From Cryptomeria japonica (Eukaryota > Streptophyta > Pinopsida > Cupressales > Cupressaceae), in contig NC_081405.1 of the NCBI RefSeq assembly GCF_030272615.1, positions 154,735,613 to 154,799,612 on the forward strand: 64,000 bases of DNA, read 5' to 3'. Under the pieces are notes generated by a model. It worked only from the letters and a program-made list of their open reading frames with translations. It was not told the DNA's origin and did not search any database. How positions within the stretch are numbered: the first letter of the stretch is position 1; the number at the start of each line of letters is the position of its first letter. The position numbers were made by a program, and so were the translations under genes. Of the stretch, positions 11,270 through 23,643 are shown piece by piece.

Positions 11270-12878
11270 TATATATAGGTATATACAATTATATTATAGT
11301 TGTAAAATCAGTTTATAGTTTGAATGTTTTAGAAAAGCTTATAATTTTTAGAATTGTTAATTTTGAAAATACATTAGGAGAATTATTTCTATTTAACTTT
11401 ATTGGACAAATGACAAGATGGATTTATTTGTATTAATATAGTTGTATTTCCTTATTTATCTGGAAAATATTTATTTTCAAGTAATTTATGCTTTTGGTTG
11501 TTTTAAGAAAAGATTGTCTGTATTAGGATCTTGTATAAATGGTGGTTGCAGTCAAGCTTAATTTCATTACAATTCTGGTTGAGTTGTCATTATGTTCTAT
11601 GTTATTTCTCCTTGGTTAGGTGTTGTTGTATAACCTTGTTGATATGAACCATTGTGTGTTTTGTCCAAATGGTCAATCTTGGGTTAGTGATTGTGTATCC
11701 TTCACCTGTGCTTTGTCAGGATTGTTATGGTTGTCTGTTTCGCCATAGAGTTCTCGTAGAGAGAGACTTTTCCTGTTAGTGTCCTATGAGAGAGAGTGGC
11801 TTTCGAGTGGGGGTCGTGCCCTAAGTGGATGACAAGATAACCTATCGAAAGTTACTTAAAAAGTGATAACCTAATAATTGATTAGGGGGTGGGTAGAATA
11901 AATATTAATTAAGATAATGTACCTCGTGCATAGGTGAGTGCTTGTATAGGGCTCATAATGTTACGAGAAGGCCTGGAATGGAAAACTTACCACCTTGTCT
12001 TCACGAAAGGATTGGTAGGGTCCGCATGAGACTTAGTTGGAATCGGAGGCTCGGGAGAGGTTACCAGGCGAAACCTAGGATGGGGGCTGAGACCTATGGA
12101 GGCTATACCATGGTATCCACCGTAAGACATGCGATGACACTCTCTCCTTAGAGTCACTAGTGTTTTGTGAGTTGAGTCACATAGATGTTTGTGGAGTCTC
12201 GTAGTCCTTTTGTACTTGTCTTACTTTGCTTGCTTGAGGGTTTTCTACTATCTCCTAGCACGGTGGGGTGGTTCCATTTCGGGATCACATGGTCAGGTGG
12301 TAGTGTCACTTCCTATTGGATGTTCTGGATTGTATCTTCAGGCAAGGAAAGGCTTCGCTGGTGTTCTTGGTTCGTGGTTCATGTACCAGCTCTTGTTCGA
12401 GATCATTGTTCAGTTGAGACCCTGTGGTCATTGTATCAGACTTTTATGTAACCTTGATACTGTAACTTTGTAATCTGTGGTATTATTGGAAGCCATGTAT
12501 TTGTGGATATTGTAATAGTATGTCAGTAGAATGTATGTTATTTCAGTTGCTTTAATCTTATGTTAAAATATTTTATGGAAATTGGATACATTGGAATTCT
12601 TTCATTTCTTCATTATGGAATTTAGATGTATGTGTAGTTTTAAACTTGAGCATTTAATTTATCTAATTAAATGGACAATTGATTAACTATGGTGTTAATA
12701 TAATCTATGAATTAATCTTCGTTGGTAACCCTTAGGAAATTATATGTTAGACTTTTGTTGTGTTATTAAACGTGCAATGGTTATGGTTAATGCACTTAGT
12801 CTTTAAAAAAAAAATTATTTCACCCTTTAGTTGCCTAGTTGTGTTGTTTTCCTTTAGGGTTCCTGGGGGGGCATTACA

Positions 12879-12896
12879 TTTGCTATCAAAGCCCAA
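12879..12896 (+). other. Primer binding site of G1
   Basis: TATCAAAGC follows the 5' LTR directly and resembles the initiator-methionine tRNA site (TGGTATCAGAGC) used by most plant Gypsy elements. Confidence 0.6.
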
Positions 12897-13029
12897 GTTT
12901 CAACACTGGGTACTCTAGGTTGGTAGTGTGCCTTTCAGTTGACCATCTTGCTTAGGTCTTAATGTTTTATCTCTCTATTCTTATCCTTGCTATAGATCTG
13001 AACCGATTTCTCTTTTATGGTACCAGATC

Positions 13030-14400
13030 ATAGCTAGGAAAGCTAGAGGAGGTGGCCGTAAGGGTGGTCGCAAAGGAGGCAGAGGTGGAGGACGGGGTCA
13101 TGGCTCTGTCCATCACAATCCTTAACCACCACCCACTCATGTGAGTGTTGAGCTGGAATAGTCAGTTCATCAGGAGCAAGAACAGTCTATTCATCAGAAC
13201 TCTCAACATGCGGGACAACATGTTATCGAAAGGGAAGAGCTAAGATAGATGTTTCAGGAGGTTCTAGCTAGGTTAGGCCAAAGGCCTGAGTTTGAGCAGC
13301 CTATTCATGCTCAGGTTGAGGAGCCGCTTCAACAGGTTCTAGAGGAGAGAGAAAGAGAGAGATCACCCAGGAGGGGGGAGATTCCAGCTGTCCGAGATCC
13401 ACCTTCCTTGGGTCACATAAAGGACTTGATGAGGTCCAATCCTCCTTACTTTGATGGTATGGGTACTGGTCTTGAGGCAGAGACCTGGCTCATCAGTTTG
13501 GACTGGTGTTTCACTATGTTTCCATATAGTAGCAACACCAAGGCGAGATGTGCTATAATGCATCTCAATAAATTTGCTTCAATCTGGTGGAGATTAGAGG
13601 AGGAGAATATTGGTGTATGCATTAACACCATTACATGGGAACTATTTCTGGAGAGATTCAGGGCACGATTTCTCTCACCCCAGTGGAGGTAGACTCGAGC
13701 AGATGAGTTTTACGCCTTGCGTCAGTATGGGATGACAGTAGACCAGTATGAGCACAGGTTCTATGAGCTCAAACAATACGTCAGAATTGGTAATGACGAG
13801 GCTATGCTTGTCCAACATTTCTTGAGAGGTTTGAACGACTGTATCAGTGGAGGAGTGAGGGTGTTTGAGCCACCTTCAGTAGAGATAGTCATGGCGAAAG
13901 CCAAATTGGTTGAGCTAAACCTTAGCCGTACACTTGGTGGTTAGACAGGTGTGCAGATAGGGAGTGCACCTACCAATGGAAATAAAGCTCGAGGAAATTA
14001 GTCCCAGTCAGCTGCACCATTTAGGACTCCTCAAGAACCCGCTAAGGGTGGGCAACAACAGCAGCAACAGTCAAAACCAAAACAGTTCCAGGGACAACAA
14101 GGTGGCAATTCTCAGAATAAGAAGAGCAGGAACTAGTAGAGGGGCAGAGAAGGCCCTACACGGCAGACCTCACAGAGTACATCTCACGCCCCTAGCCAAG
14201 GTAGTTTCTAGCAGTCTAGTGGACCAATGGGTAATAGAGGAGCTTGCTTCTCTTGTGGGAAGTTTGGCCACAGAGCTGCGCAGTGACCTCAACATTTCCA
14301 CAACACTGGTAGTCAGAGGCTAGCAGCATCAAAGCCTACAATGGGAGATGCAGGGAGATCCCATAGAGTGTTTGCAGCGGTAGATGACCACCAAGATGAT
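13030..14400 (+). pseudogene. gag region of G1
   Basis: Begins with a glycine/arginine-rich segment (RGGGRKGG), followed by the conserved gag core (about 13420-13930, with FDGMGTGLEAETWL and FLRGL) and a CCHC-type zinc knuckle near 14242-14290 (CFSCGKFGH). In this family gag packages the element RNA into virus-like particles. Fossil and broken. Confidence 0.8.
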
Positions 14401-14424
14401 CATTAGAGGATAGTCATTAAGGCA

Positions 14425-17400
14425 GCAAGTATGTTGCATGGAATCCCTATCTCTGTACTTTTTGATTCTGGAGCTTCAGATTCTTTTATTTCTTCATCCA
14501 TTGTGGAGCGGTGCGGACTTACATCTGCTAAGCAGGCGGATAGGTGGCAAGTAGAGTTGGCTACAGGTGTCCGTGCTTCTGTAAATGCCTTTGTTCCCAA
14601 TTGTGAGTTGAACCTAGGAACCATAGCTACTTCATTTGACCTTCGATTTATTCCTTTGGGTTCTTATGGAGTTGTATTGGGGATGGATTGCCTATCATCT
14701 CACAGTACTCGTGTAGATTGTCGCAAGAAGACAGTGGAGTGTTTAGATGACCTTGGCAGAGAAGTGGAGATTGTTGGAGTTCAAAGACCAATATCCCTAC
14801 GTATGATCTCCGCTATGCAACTTAAGCGATGCATGCATAGAGGATGTCATCTTTTTGCAGTTACTCTTGAGGAATTGGATGAGTCAGAGAGTCGAGAAAT
14901 CACTCTTGATAGTCACCTATTCTTAGAGAGTATGCTGACGTGTTTCCATTGTATATTCCTGGTATGCAGGTCCGAAGCGAGACATAGACTTTCGTGTCGA
15001 TTTGGTTTCTGGTGCAGAACCTATTTCGAGAGCTCCATATCGAATGACTACTCAGGAGTTGAGTGAGCTAAAATTGCAGATAGAAGAATTGTTGGCCAAG
15101 GAATTCATTCGTCCTAGTGTTTCCCCTTGGGGTGCGCCTGTTATCTTCGTTAAGAAGAAAGATGGTTCTCTTCGGTTATGCATTGATTACTGACAACTGA
15201 ATAAGGTAACCATCCAGAATAGATATCCATTGCCTCGTATAGATGACATTTTTTATCATATTAAGGGAGCCAAGGTGTTCTCTAAGATTGATTTGAAGTC
15301 CGAATACCATCAGTTGCGGATTCAGGATGCAGACATTCATAAGATAGTGTTTCGTACTTGTTATGGTCACTATGAGTTCACAATGGTGTCATTCGGGTTG
15401 ACGAACGCGCCTTCAGTTTGCATGAGCTTAATGAATGGGTTTTTTTGCACCTACCTTGATCGTTTCATCATTGTATTCTTGGATGACATTTTGATTTATT
15501 CTAGATCTATTGAGGAGCATGAGGATCACTTATGTCAGGTATTGCAGTGCTTGAGGGAGAATCAACTTTATGCCAATTTGGCAAAGTGTGACTTCTTCCA
15601 GACTGAGGTGAACTATCTTGGTCATGTGGTTTCGAGAGAAGGTATATCCGTGGATCCTTCAAAGATCCAAGCCATTGTTGACTGGCCAGCGCTGACCAAT
15701 GTTTCAAAAGTTAGGAGTTTTATGGGTTTGGCTGGATATTACCGTCGCTTTGTTGAAGGCTTTTCCCAGATAGGACACCCAATTACTTCTCTTCAAAGAA
15801 AAGGGAAGAAGTTTGTTTGGTCAGAATAGTGTGAAGCAGCTTTTAGAATCTTGAAGGAACTCCTTGTCAATGCTCTGATTTTGGTAGTTCCTGATCCATG
15901 TAGAGATTTTATGGTATGCATAGATGCCTCTTTGGAAGGTATAGGTGCAATACTTATGCAGGATGGACGTGTGGTTGCTTATGAGTCTCGCAAAATCAAG
16001 AACCACGAGTTGAACTATCCAGTTCATGATTTAGAGTTGGTAGTTGTAGTTCATGCTTTGGTTAGATGGTGGCATTTCCTATTAGGGCGTCGGTTTGAGC
16101 TACATAGTAATCAACCCAGTTTGCAGTATATATTCACACAGCCAAACTTGAATGCTCGACATCAGAGATGGATGGAATTCTTCTGCGAGTATGATTTTGA
16201 GGTTTGTTATATTCAAGGGAAAGAGAACATAGTGGCGGATGCTTTGAGTCGTAGGCGACATGAAGTTTCAGCATTGTCCCTTGGAGTAGACTTGAGAGAG
16301 AGGATTCTTGGAGTTCTTCCTCAGGATACTTGGTATCAGGATGTTAGAGCAGTGATAGAGTCTGGAAGGTCATTAGAGGGTAGATTCTCTAGATATAACC
16401 TTGAGGCAGATGGACTTCTTTGTCACCATGGATAGATCTATGTACCTCCTTTGGAGGGTCTTCATGTTTTGATCATGACCGAGGCCCATCGTGCACCTTA
16501 TTCAGCACATCTAGGTGTCAAGAAGATGCACGCAGATCTTAGACAGATTTATCATTGGGCTGGTATGAAACGTGACATTGCTGATTTTGTGTCGAAGTGT
16601 TTAGAGTGTCAGCGAGTGAAGGTAGAGCATCAGCACCCAGCAGGGCTTTTATAGCCTAATTTGGTACCGGATTGGAAATGGGATATCATTTCCATGGATT
16701 TCATTGTTGGATTGCTTGTCTCTTTGTGTCATCATGATGCTATCATGGTCATAGTTGACAGATTGACTAAGGTTGCTCATTTTGTTCCTATTTGAGCTTC
16801 CTATATGGCAATGGTGGTGGCACGAGTCTTCTTGGAAGATGTAGTAAGATTACATGGGATTCCAAGGCGGATCATATCTGATAGAGATCATGTCTTTACC
16901 TCAGCATTGTGGACCTCAATTCAACATGCTTTGGGGACTCAATTGAATTTTAGTTCAACTTATCACCCAGAGACAGATGGTCAGACAGAGAGAGTGAATT
17001 GGGCATTAGAGGACATGCTACGCATGTATGTGATGGACCAACAGTCGCGTTGGGAGGACTATATCTATCTAGTGGGATTTGCTTATAACAATGGATATCA
17101 TAGCTCCATAGGTATGTCCCCCTTTCAGGCGTTGTATGGTCGTCCTTGCCGCACTCCTTTGAGTTGGGATCGGTTAGAGGACAGGATGCTTATAGGACTG
17201 AATATTCTTCAGGAGATAGAGTAGCAGGTAGATAGGATTCGTGAGCATTTAGTAGCAACACGGGATAGACAGAAAAAGTATGCAGATGCTCATAGGGTAG
17301 ATCGTCAGTTTTCTGTTGGCGACTGTGTGTTCTTGAGAGTGCGTCTGTGGAAGAGTCTGATCCGTTATGGAAAGGGTTCTAAGTTGGCGCCTTGGTTTGT

Positions 17401-17728
17401 TGGACCTTTTGAGATCCTTGAGAGGATAGGACATGTTGCCTACCATCTTGCCTTGCCACCGAGTCTATCCCGCATCCACGATGTCTTTCATGTTTCAGTT
17501 CTTCGACCTTATCATATTGATGTGACACATGTTCTTCATTGGAACTCTTTGTGGGTCGAGGACGGGCAGCTTCCCATGGAGATCATGCACATTCTTCAGC
17601 GTCGGGATTCGACCCTCAGGGGTCGAACCATCAACCAAGTAAGGGTCCTATGGGACCCAAATGATGAGACCTCAGCGACTTGGGAGGATGCAACGAAGAT
17701 GAGAGAGCTGTATTCTTATTTGTTTTAA
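14425..17728 (+). pseudogene. pol region of G1 (protease, RT, RNase H, integrase, chromodomain)
   Basis: Protease with FDSGAS at 14461-14478; reverse transcriptase about 15000-15700 with FLDDILIYS at 15477; RNase H about 15850-16240 with an AYESRKI motif; integrase with a zinc-binding start (16478-16615) and catalytic core (about 16680-17220, including SDRDHVF and the TDGQTERVN block). A chromodomain-like tail ends at 17728 (VLWDPNDE, ATWEDATKM). The tail places the element with the Tekay/Del chromoviruses, whose chromodomain is thought to guide insertion to particular chromatin. Broken. Confidence 0.88.
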
Positions 17729-19483
17729 GCTTCCAAGAGTGAGCCTAGTTTTGGGGGGGAGAATGTAGTACCCCTACTCGTTTGAACTCATTAGACTCAT
17801 ACTTTATTATTGTTTGTTTTCAGTGGATACATTACCATGATGTGTTATTCAGATTTTTATGATATTATTTCATGCTTTATCTGGATATGAGATGCATAAT
17901 TTATTTTCAGTATTTTAGTACTTGTGATTTATGGCATTTTATAGATTATTGCTATGTACTGACATTTTACTTTATTTATGCAATGTGGAATTATATGTTG
18001 TGTCTGCGAGTGTAATGGATGCAAGGGGACGATTTTCCTTCACTCATTTCAGTGAGACAAGGAACATCGTGATTCTCCTTCATTGGTGTGTATACCATGT
18101 TTTCTATATTGTATATATGCATGTATGGTTCGGTGATGTAGGATATTGCAGGTACAAGTACCGGGTAGGTACGGGGTATCGTCTCCACCTGGCTTCACAG
18201 ATCTGAGTGTGCCTTATATTTTCTGATGGAAGTGGAGGAGATAGTAGTTTACCCTATTTTATTCAGTTACACTCGTGTGAGTGTCGTCAGTTGGTCGTCC
18301 TGTCAGTTTGTTCGGTCTTCGTATTTTTGTCATTTTGATCTTCTTATGAGTCTTTGCTTTGATTTGTTCAGTTGTGTGTTTAGTGGTTTTAATTAATTAA
18401 TTAAATTTATGGTATTATCTCATAGTGGAATTGTTTATGCATTGAGATTTTAAATTTAGTTAATTAAAAGAAATTATTAAATTAAGTTGCAAGTTGCATG
18501 ATATTAGAAATATATTTTTATTAAAGTTTTTGTGGAAAAATAAATTAAATCAATGGTATTTATTATTTCCTAGAATTATAAATAAATAAAAGAATAAAAG
18601 AATAAATAAATGAATGAATAAAATAATTAATTAGAATTAAAGTATTGCTTTAATTTCTTTATTTAGAAAATTAATTAATTTGCATGAGAAAAGAAAAGAA
18701 AGAAAAATGATTTCTAATTATTGCATGTTAACTTATCCCTTTGTTAGAATTGGAAAAGAAAATAAAATTGTTTTTATTCTTAATTTAGGTTTTTGAGAAA
18801 AAAAAGTTATTCAACCTAGAATTTTAGTTTAAAAAGAGGAATAGGTCATTATTTTAGGGGACACGGGAAACAAGTCAGGAAATTGAAGTGAAGAAATTTA
18901 TTGGAAGCTTATTGAAAAGATTAGGGCTCTTCTACAGATTTCTTCCAGGAAAGCTATTGGATGACTTCTTTGATTGTAGGTTTTTAGAAAATATTTCTAT
19001 TTTTCTCTGAATGATATGTTTGTAAATTATTTGTCAGTTTCAAAACCCTTTTCTGGTTAATTCAGGTTTTGAATTAAAATTCTTGCCTGATGTTAATTTT
19101 CTAGTGTGTGGGAGTAATTTAATTTTGAGAACATTGGGAAAGTTACTATGGAAAAATTATTCTCTCTGGTTTGATTTATTCTGATAGTCCTTTAACTAAA
19201 TCTTTGTGATTTCTTTAGAAATAAATTTAATTGTGAATTAAATTTATTGGATTATCTAATGTTAAAAAAAAATGTAATTGAAATAAAATTCTGGGAATGA
19301 ATTTTATTGAATAGGAAAAATTTATTTCTATGTAAATTCTATTAAATGATTTTTATGGATTTGGAAATTAATTTCATGTTTTAAAAAAATATATATAAAA
19401 AAATTAAAATTAAAATTTAAAAAAAAAATTAAAAAAAAATAAAAAAAAAAAAATATATATATATATATATATAATAAATAACT

Positions 19484-19677
19484 TTGGGTAGCGGCTACCT
19501 ACGGTAGCATCCACTACCGACGGTAGTACACAATACTATCGACGGTAGCAGTGCTACCATAGGTAGTAGCTGCTACCACCGGTAGCACTGCTACCGGACG
19601 GTAGTCCCTGTTACCGAAGGTAGCAGTGCTACCGGTGGTAGCATAGGCTACCATGCGATAGCATGGGTTACCGTGCC
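19484..19677. repeat. Array of GGTAGC/GCTACC palindromes in the 3' LTR
   Basis: The counterpart of 10839-10975, but about 55-60 bases longer, with extra units around 19545-19610. Since the LTRs were identical at insertion, the array has gained or lost units since then. Confidence 0.85.
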
Positions 19678-19801
19678 AAGTCCATCATGTTAACGCTTTT
19701 TGTTATAGTATTTTTTTTTTTTACCCTGTGCGTACTGTGACGTACTATTTCGAGTTTCGAGCCCAGGGGTTGGGTAAACAGAATAATTTGTGTTGTATTA
19801 T

Positions 19802-19804
<3 letters not shown>

Positions 19805-19846
<42 letters not shown>

Positions 19847-20063
19847 GTATATACATATATGTATATGTATATATGTATATATGTATATACATATATGTAT
19901 ATACATATATATATTTATATACATATATGTATATGTATATATGTATATGTATATACATATATATATGTATATGTATATGTATATATGTATATGTATATAT
20001 GTATATACATATATGTATATACATATATATATATATACATACATACATACATACATACATACA

Positions 20064-20094
<31 letters not shown>

Positions 20095-20155
20095 CGTGCG
20101 TGTGTGTGTGTGTGTATTTATACATACATGTGTATGTATGTATGTATGTATATAT
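19805..20155. repeat. Compound microsatellite (TA, GTATATAC, ACAT, GT, GTAT)
   Basis: About 350 bases of mixed dinucleotide and tetranucleotide repeats. Open frames on both strands here encode only Tyr/Ile/Met/His/Cys/Val repeats and are artefacts. Confidence 0.95.
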
Positions 20156-20251
20156 TAGATGTGTTTTCTTTATGGTGGTTATTATAATATTTTAATTGTT
20201 ATTAAAATACTGGTGAGGAGTTGATGTATATATTTGTAATATAATTATAAG

Positions 20252-20284
<33 letters not shown>

Positions 20285-21900
20285 CATATATATAGGTATG
20301 CATACAATTATATTATAGTTGTAAAATCAGTTTATAGTTTGAATGTTTCAGAAAAGCTTATAATTTTTAGAATTGTTAATTTTGAAAATACATTAGGAGA
20401 ATTATTTCTATTTAACTTTATTGGACAAATGACAAGATGGATTTATTTGTATTAATATAGTTGTATTTCCTTATTTTCTGGAAAATCTTTATTTTCAAGT
20501 AATTTATGCTTTTGGTTGTTTTAAGAAAAGATTGCCTGTATTAGGATCTTGTGTAAATGGTGGTTGCAGTCAAGCTTAATTTCATTGCAATTCTGGTTGA
20601 TTTGTCATTATGTTCTATGTTATTTCTCCTTGGTCAGGTGTTATTGTATAACCTTGTTGATATGAACCATTGTGTGTTTTGTCCAAATGGTCAATCTTGG
20701 GTTAGTGATTGTGTATCCTTCACCTGTGCTTTGTCGGGATTGTTTATGGTTGTCTATTTCGCCATAGAGTTCTCGTAGAGAGAAACTTTTCCTGTTAGTG
20801 TCCTATGAGAGAGAGTGGCTTTCGAGAGGGGGCCATGCCCGAAGTGGATGACAGGATAACCCGTCGAAAGTCAGTTAAAAAGTGATAACCTAATAATTGA
20901 TTAGGGGGTGGGTAGAATAAATATTAATTAAGATAATGTACCTCGTGCATAGGCGAGTGCTTGTACAGGGCTCATAATGTTACGAGAATGCCTGGAATGG
21001 CAAACTTACCACCTTGTCTTCATGAAAGGATTGGTAGGGTCCGCATGAGACTTAGTTGAAACAGGAGGCTCAGGAGAGGTTACCAAGAGAAACCCAGGAT
21101 GGGGGCCAGGACCTATGGAGGTTGTACCATGGTATCCACCATAAGACATGCGATGACACTCTCTCCTTATAGTCACTAGTGTTTTGTGAGTCTCATAAAT
21201 GTTTGTGGATTCTTGTAGTCCTTTCGTACTTGTCTTACTTTGCTTGCTTGAGGGTTTTCTACTATCTCCTAGCACGGTGGGGTGGTTCCATTTCGAGATC
21301 ACATGGTCAGGTGGTAGTGTCACTTCCCATCGGATGTTCTGGATTGTATCTTCAGGCGAAGAAAGGCTTCATTGGTGTTCTTGGTTCGTGGTTCATGTAC
21401 CAGCTCTTGTTTGAGATCATTGTTCAGTTGAGACCCTGTGGTCATTGTATCAAACTTTTATGTAACCTTGATATTGTAACTTTGTAATCTGTGGCATTAT
21501 TGGAAGCTATGTATTTGTGGATATTGTAATAGTATGTCAGTGGAATGTATGTTATTTCAATTGCTTTAATCTTATGTTAAAATGTTTTATGGAAATTGGA
21601 TACATTGGAATTCTTTCATTTCTTCATTATGGAATTTAGATGTATGTGTAGTTTTAAACTTGAGCATTTAATTTATCTAATTAAATGGATAATTGGATTA
21701 ACTATGGTGTTAATATAATCTATGAATTAATCTTCATTGGTAACCCTTAGGAAATCATATGTTAGACTTCCACTATGTTATTAAACGTGCAATGGTTATG
21801 GTTAATGCACTTAGTCTTTAAAAAAAAAAAATTATTTCACCCTTTAGTTGCCTAGTTGTGTTGTTTTCCTTTAGGGTTCCTAGCGGGGCATTACATAACA

Positions 21901-22620
21901 TATAAAATGGAAGTGGTTGCGGTTAGGGTCATCGACCCACCAAATAGTATGATGTGATGTTTGATGATTCGTCGGCCCCGCCAAGACCACTGTAGGTAGT
22001 GCAAACTATTTTCGTAGGAAAAGACTACGGTGTGGGGTACATGTCGCAGACTTGCCATGCACCACTGCATGGTGTGGTGGGCCTAAGATCTCCACCTCAC
22101 ACCACTACATGGACAATGATAAATAAAATAGTTAAATGATAATGCAATATCATTCGGGAGATGAAAATCCTGAATGGCATCATGCAAAGATGTATATTTT
22201 AAAATCAAAACAAAGAAAATGAGTGTGAATTCAAAAACCAAAAAGGGTTTCCAAAACCGTAAGAAATCGATAAAAAGAAAACCCGAGTGCAAAATCATGG
22301 AAATATTCGTAGCTTGATTCCAAAAAAACTTAATTAGGTAACAATGGTGATTAAAATGAAGTAAAAACACTTATAATCAAAAGAGGAAGACTCCTAATCA
22401 AATTTCCCAAATGAATAATTTAATTACTTAAGTCCAATAAATACAAACCCGATCACCATGGTGCAAATCGGTTTGCACCTATAGGGCAAAACCTGTGGAA
22501 GAAGGTGTAAATGAGGTTTGTAAACCCAATTTGCACCTAGAAGGGTGTTTTAGTGTAAATCGAGTTTACAAACCCGATTCACACCATAATATCTCATAAG
22601 TGAAATAAGAAAAAAAAACA
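21901..22620. repeat. Tract of GC-rich mini-hairpins, right part
   Basis: Continuation of 8756-9179 beyond the G1 insertion. Examples are the GTTTGTAAACCC and GAGTTTACAAACCCG units at 22515-22580 and the CATGGTGTGGTGGGCC block near 22070. Units are more spaced here, with AT-rich sequence between. Confidence 0.6.
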
Positions 22621-22735
22621 ATGCGCTTACGATGACAAAAAGTCTCGTAAAACATGTATAGAGCGTCGAGAACACAAAAATGGGTAAAATTTGTGGGTAT
22701 CCTCAATTTTAGTATTACAAAAAATGAGGATAATA
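22621..22735. other. Junction between old element and terpene synthase copy
   Basis: No feature recognised. The terpene synthase homology starts abruptly at about 22736, so this marks an old breakpoint. Confidence 0.4.
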
Positions 22736-23114
22736 CTATGGAGTCTAAGAATCTGAAATCCTAAGGTCAAGGTGAGCTCTCTTGGGCTTTCACCCCAATG
22801 CCTGTCGCATTCCCTTTAAACTATTATATTCGTATTGATGGCATATTGTGTTATAATAGTAATTAGTAGAAACAAACCTGTAAATAAAATCAAGGGATCT
22901 TTTATTTGTTTTTGAAAATGTCGATATATTCTAAGACGTTCAATATTATCATCCAAGACAAGAAGTGAGGAAACATTATCTACATGTGATTCGATGAACA
23001 TGTCTTTGATCTCGCTAATAAGAGTCCCACAATGTTGAGTCTAAGAAATCCCAACAACAATGTGCTTTACATTTTATTTTTTAGGAGAAACAATTTAAAA
23101 ATTTACATATGATA

Positions 23115-23392
23115 TTGTTATCAAAAATTCAATTGTATAGTTTTGAATTCAAACTCATTGATCCATGTTTCATTAGTGGTTCACAAGAACTCATCTCTCA
23201 TTAGAATGAATGGTACGCTTAGCACTCATTGCATCTAGGTGATTCTGAAGGAGGTGAAGCATTAGACCTTTAGGGAGGTCACCCATCCCAATACTACTCC
23301 AATTGAAACAAGATGGATTCTTATGAATCATTACTCATAAAACATGGATCAATGAATTTAACTTAAAAATTACATAATTGAATCTTGATAAA
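23115..23392. repeat. Inverted repeat, arms about 80 bp, in intron 1 of the truncated copy
   Basis: Left arm 23115-23195 and right arm 23313-23392 are reverse complements with scattered mismatches (ctcattgatccatgtttcat against atgaaacatggatcaatga type blocks). Both arms belong to the intronic repeat family at 2339 and 4803. About 115 bases between the arms include a 5S-like segment. Confidence 0.75.
23255..23300 (-). pseudogene. 5S rRNA-like fragment
   Basis: On the minus strand, GGAGTAGTATTGGGATGGGT and the following GACCTCC match the internal control region and 3' half of plant 5S rRNA with few changes. The first half of the gene is absent, so it is not a functional 5S gene. It may derive from a Cassandra-type TRIM, whose LTRs carry a 5S-like promoter, or from a 5S-derived SINE. 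Confidence 0.7.
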
Positions 23393-23643
23393 AAAATTTA
23401 GATAAAAAATTTGCTTACCTCATAAAAATGCTTTGGAAGAGACTGTATAAAATCATCACCCCACAAGTTAAGATGATGCTTGCCAATGCGCCGCAATAGG
23501 ATTTCAACTTAAGTTAAGACTTGATTAAGCTTCTTCCTTTGTATTAATAATGGAACTACTTTACTATTGTAAAGTTGGGCAAGTTGAAGTTTGAGACTAT
23601 GACACAAGCTCAAATTACAAGGGAAAATGGAGATGAGAGACAT

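Larger units (their letters stand above)
9185..12878 (+). repeat. 5' LTR of G1, 3.7 kb
   Basis: Starts TGTAGTACCCC and ends GCATTACA. It contains a hairpin array at 10839-10975, a GT run at 11068-11111 and a TA run at 11227-11264. Short open frames inside are not conserved as genes and are ignored. Confidence 0.92.
9185..21895 (+). mobile_element. Ty3/Gypsy chromovirus, Tekay/Del type (element G1)
   Basis: A full-length LTR retrotransposon fossil: 5' LTR 9185-12878, 3' LTR 17764-21895, both TG...CA, flanked by the 5-bp duplication TAACA (9180-9184 and 21896-21900). The interior has, in order, gag with a zinc knuckle, aspartic protease, reverse transcriptase, RNase H, integrase and a C-terminal chromodomain-like segment, which is the order of Gypsy chromoviruses. 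The two LTRs look only a few percent apart by eye except for microsatellites, so the insertion is young by conifer standards (probably several million years). It is broken, with on the order of ten interruptions in the coding region. It landed in the hairpin tract of an older element. Confidence 0.93.
17764..21895 (+). repeat. 3' LTR of G1, 4.1 kb
   Basis: Same ends as the 5' LTR; a G-rich polypurine tract (tttgggggggaga, about 17750-17763) precedes it. It is about 440 bases longer than the 5' LTR, chiefly from a large microsatellite block (19805-20155), an AT/A-rich insertion near 19385-19470 and extra hairpin units. Confidence 0.92.
22736..23643 (-). pseudogene. Truncated terpene synthase copy (exons 1-3)
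   Basis: Exon 1 is 23643-23419, exon 2 23040-22878, exon 3 22801 to the breakpoint near 22736. The RRx8W motif is kept (RRIGKHHLNLW) and the promoter with its TATA box is kept above it, but exon 3 is degraded and everything after it, including the catalytic domain, is gone. Exon 1 also holds an in-frame stop relative to the intact gene, just before RRx8W. Intron 1 starts with a normal GT donor (GAG|GTAAGC), unlike the intact gene. It is a host pseudogene from an old tandem duplication. Confidence 0.88.

Noticed and set aside
12185-12473. Open frames repeated at 21179-21487
   Set aside because: Same reason: shared LTR sequence of G1, no coding evidence.
12879-12896. tRNA gene at the primer binding site
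   Set aside because: Only the short complement to a tRNA 3' end is present, as expected for LTR elements.
19668-20195. Several long open frames on both strands
   Set aside because: They translate only microsatellite DNA into Tyr/Ile/Met/His/Cys/Val runs.
23255-23300. A working 5S rRNA gene
   Set aside because: Only the 3' half and part of the internal promoter match; the 5' half and terminator context are absent.
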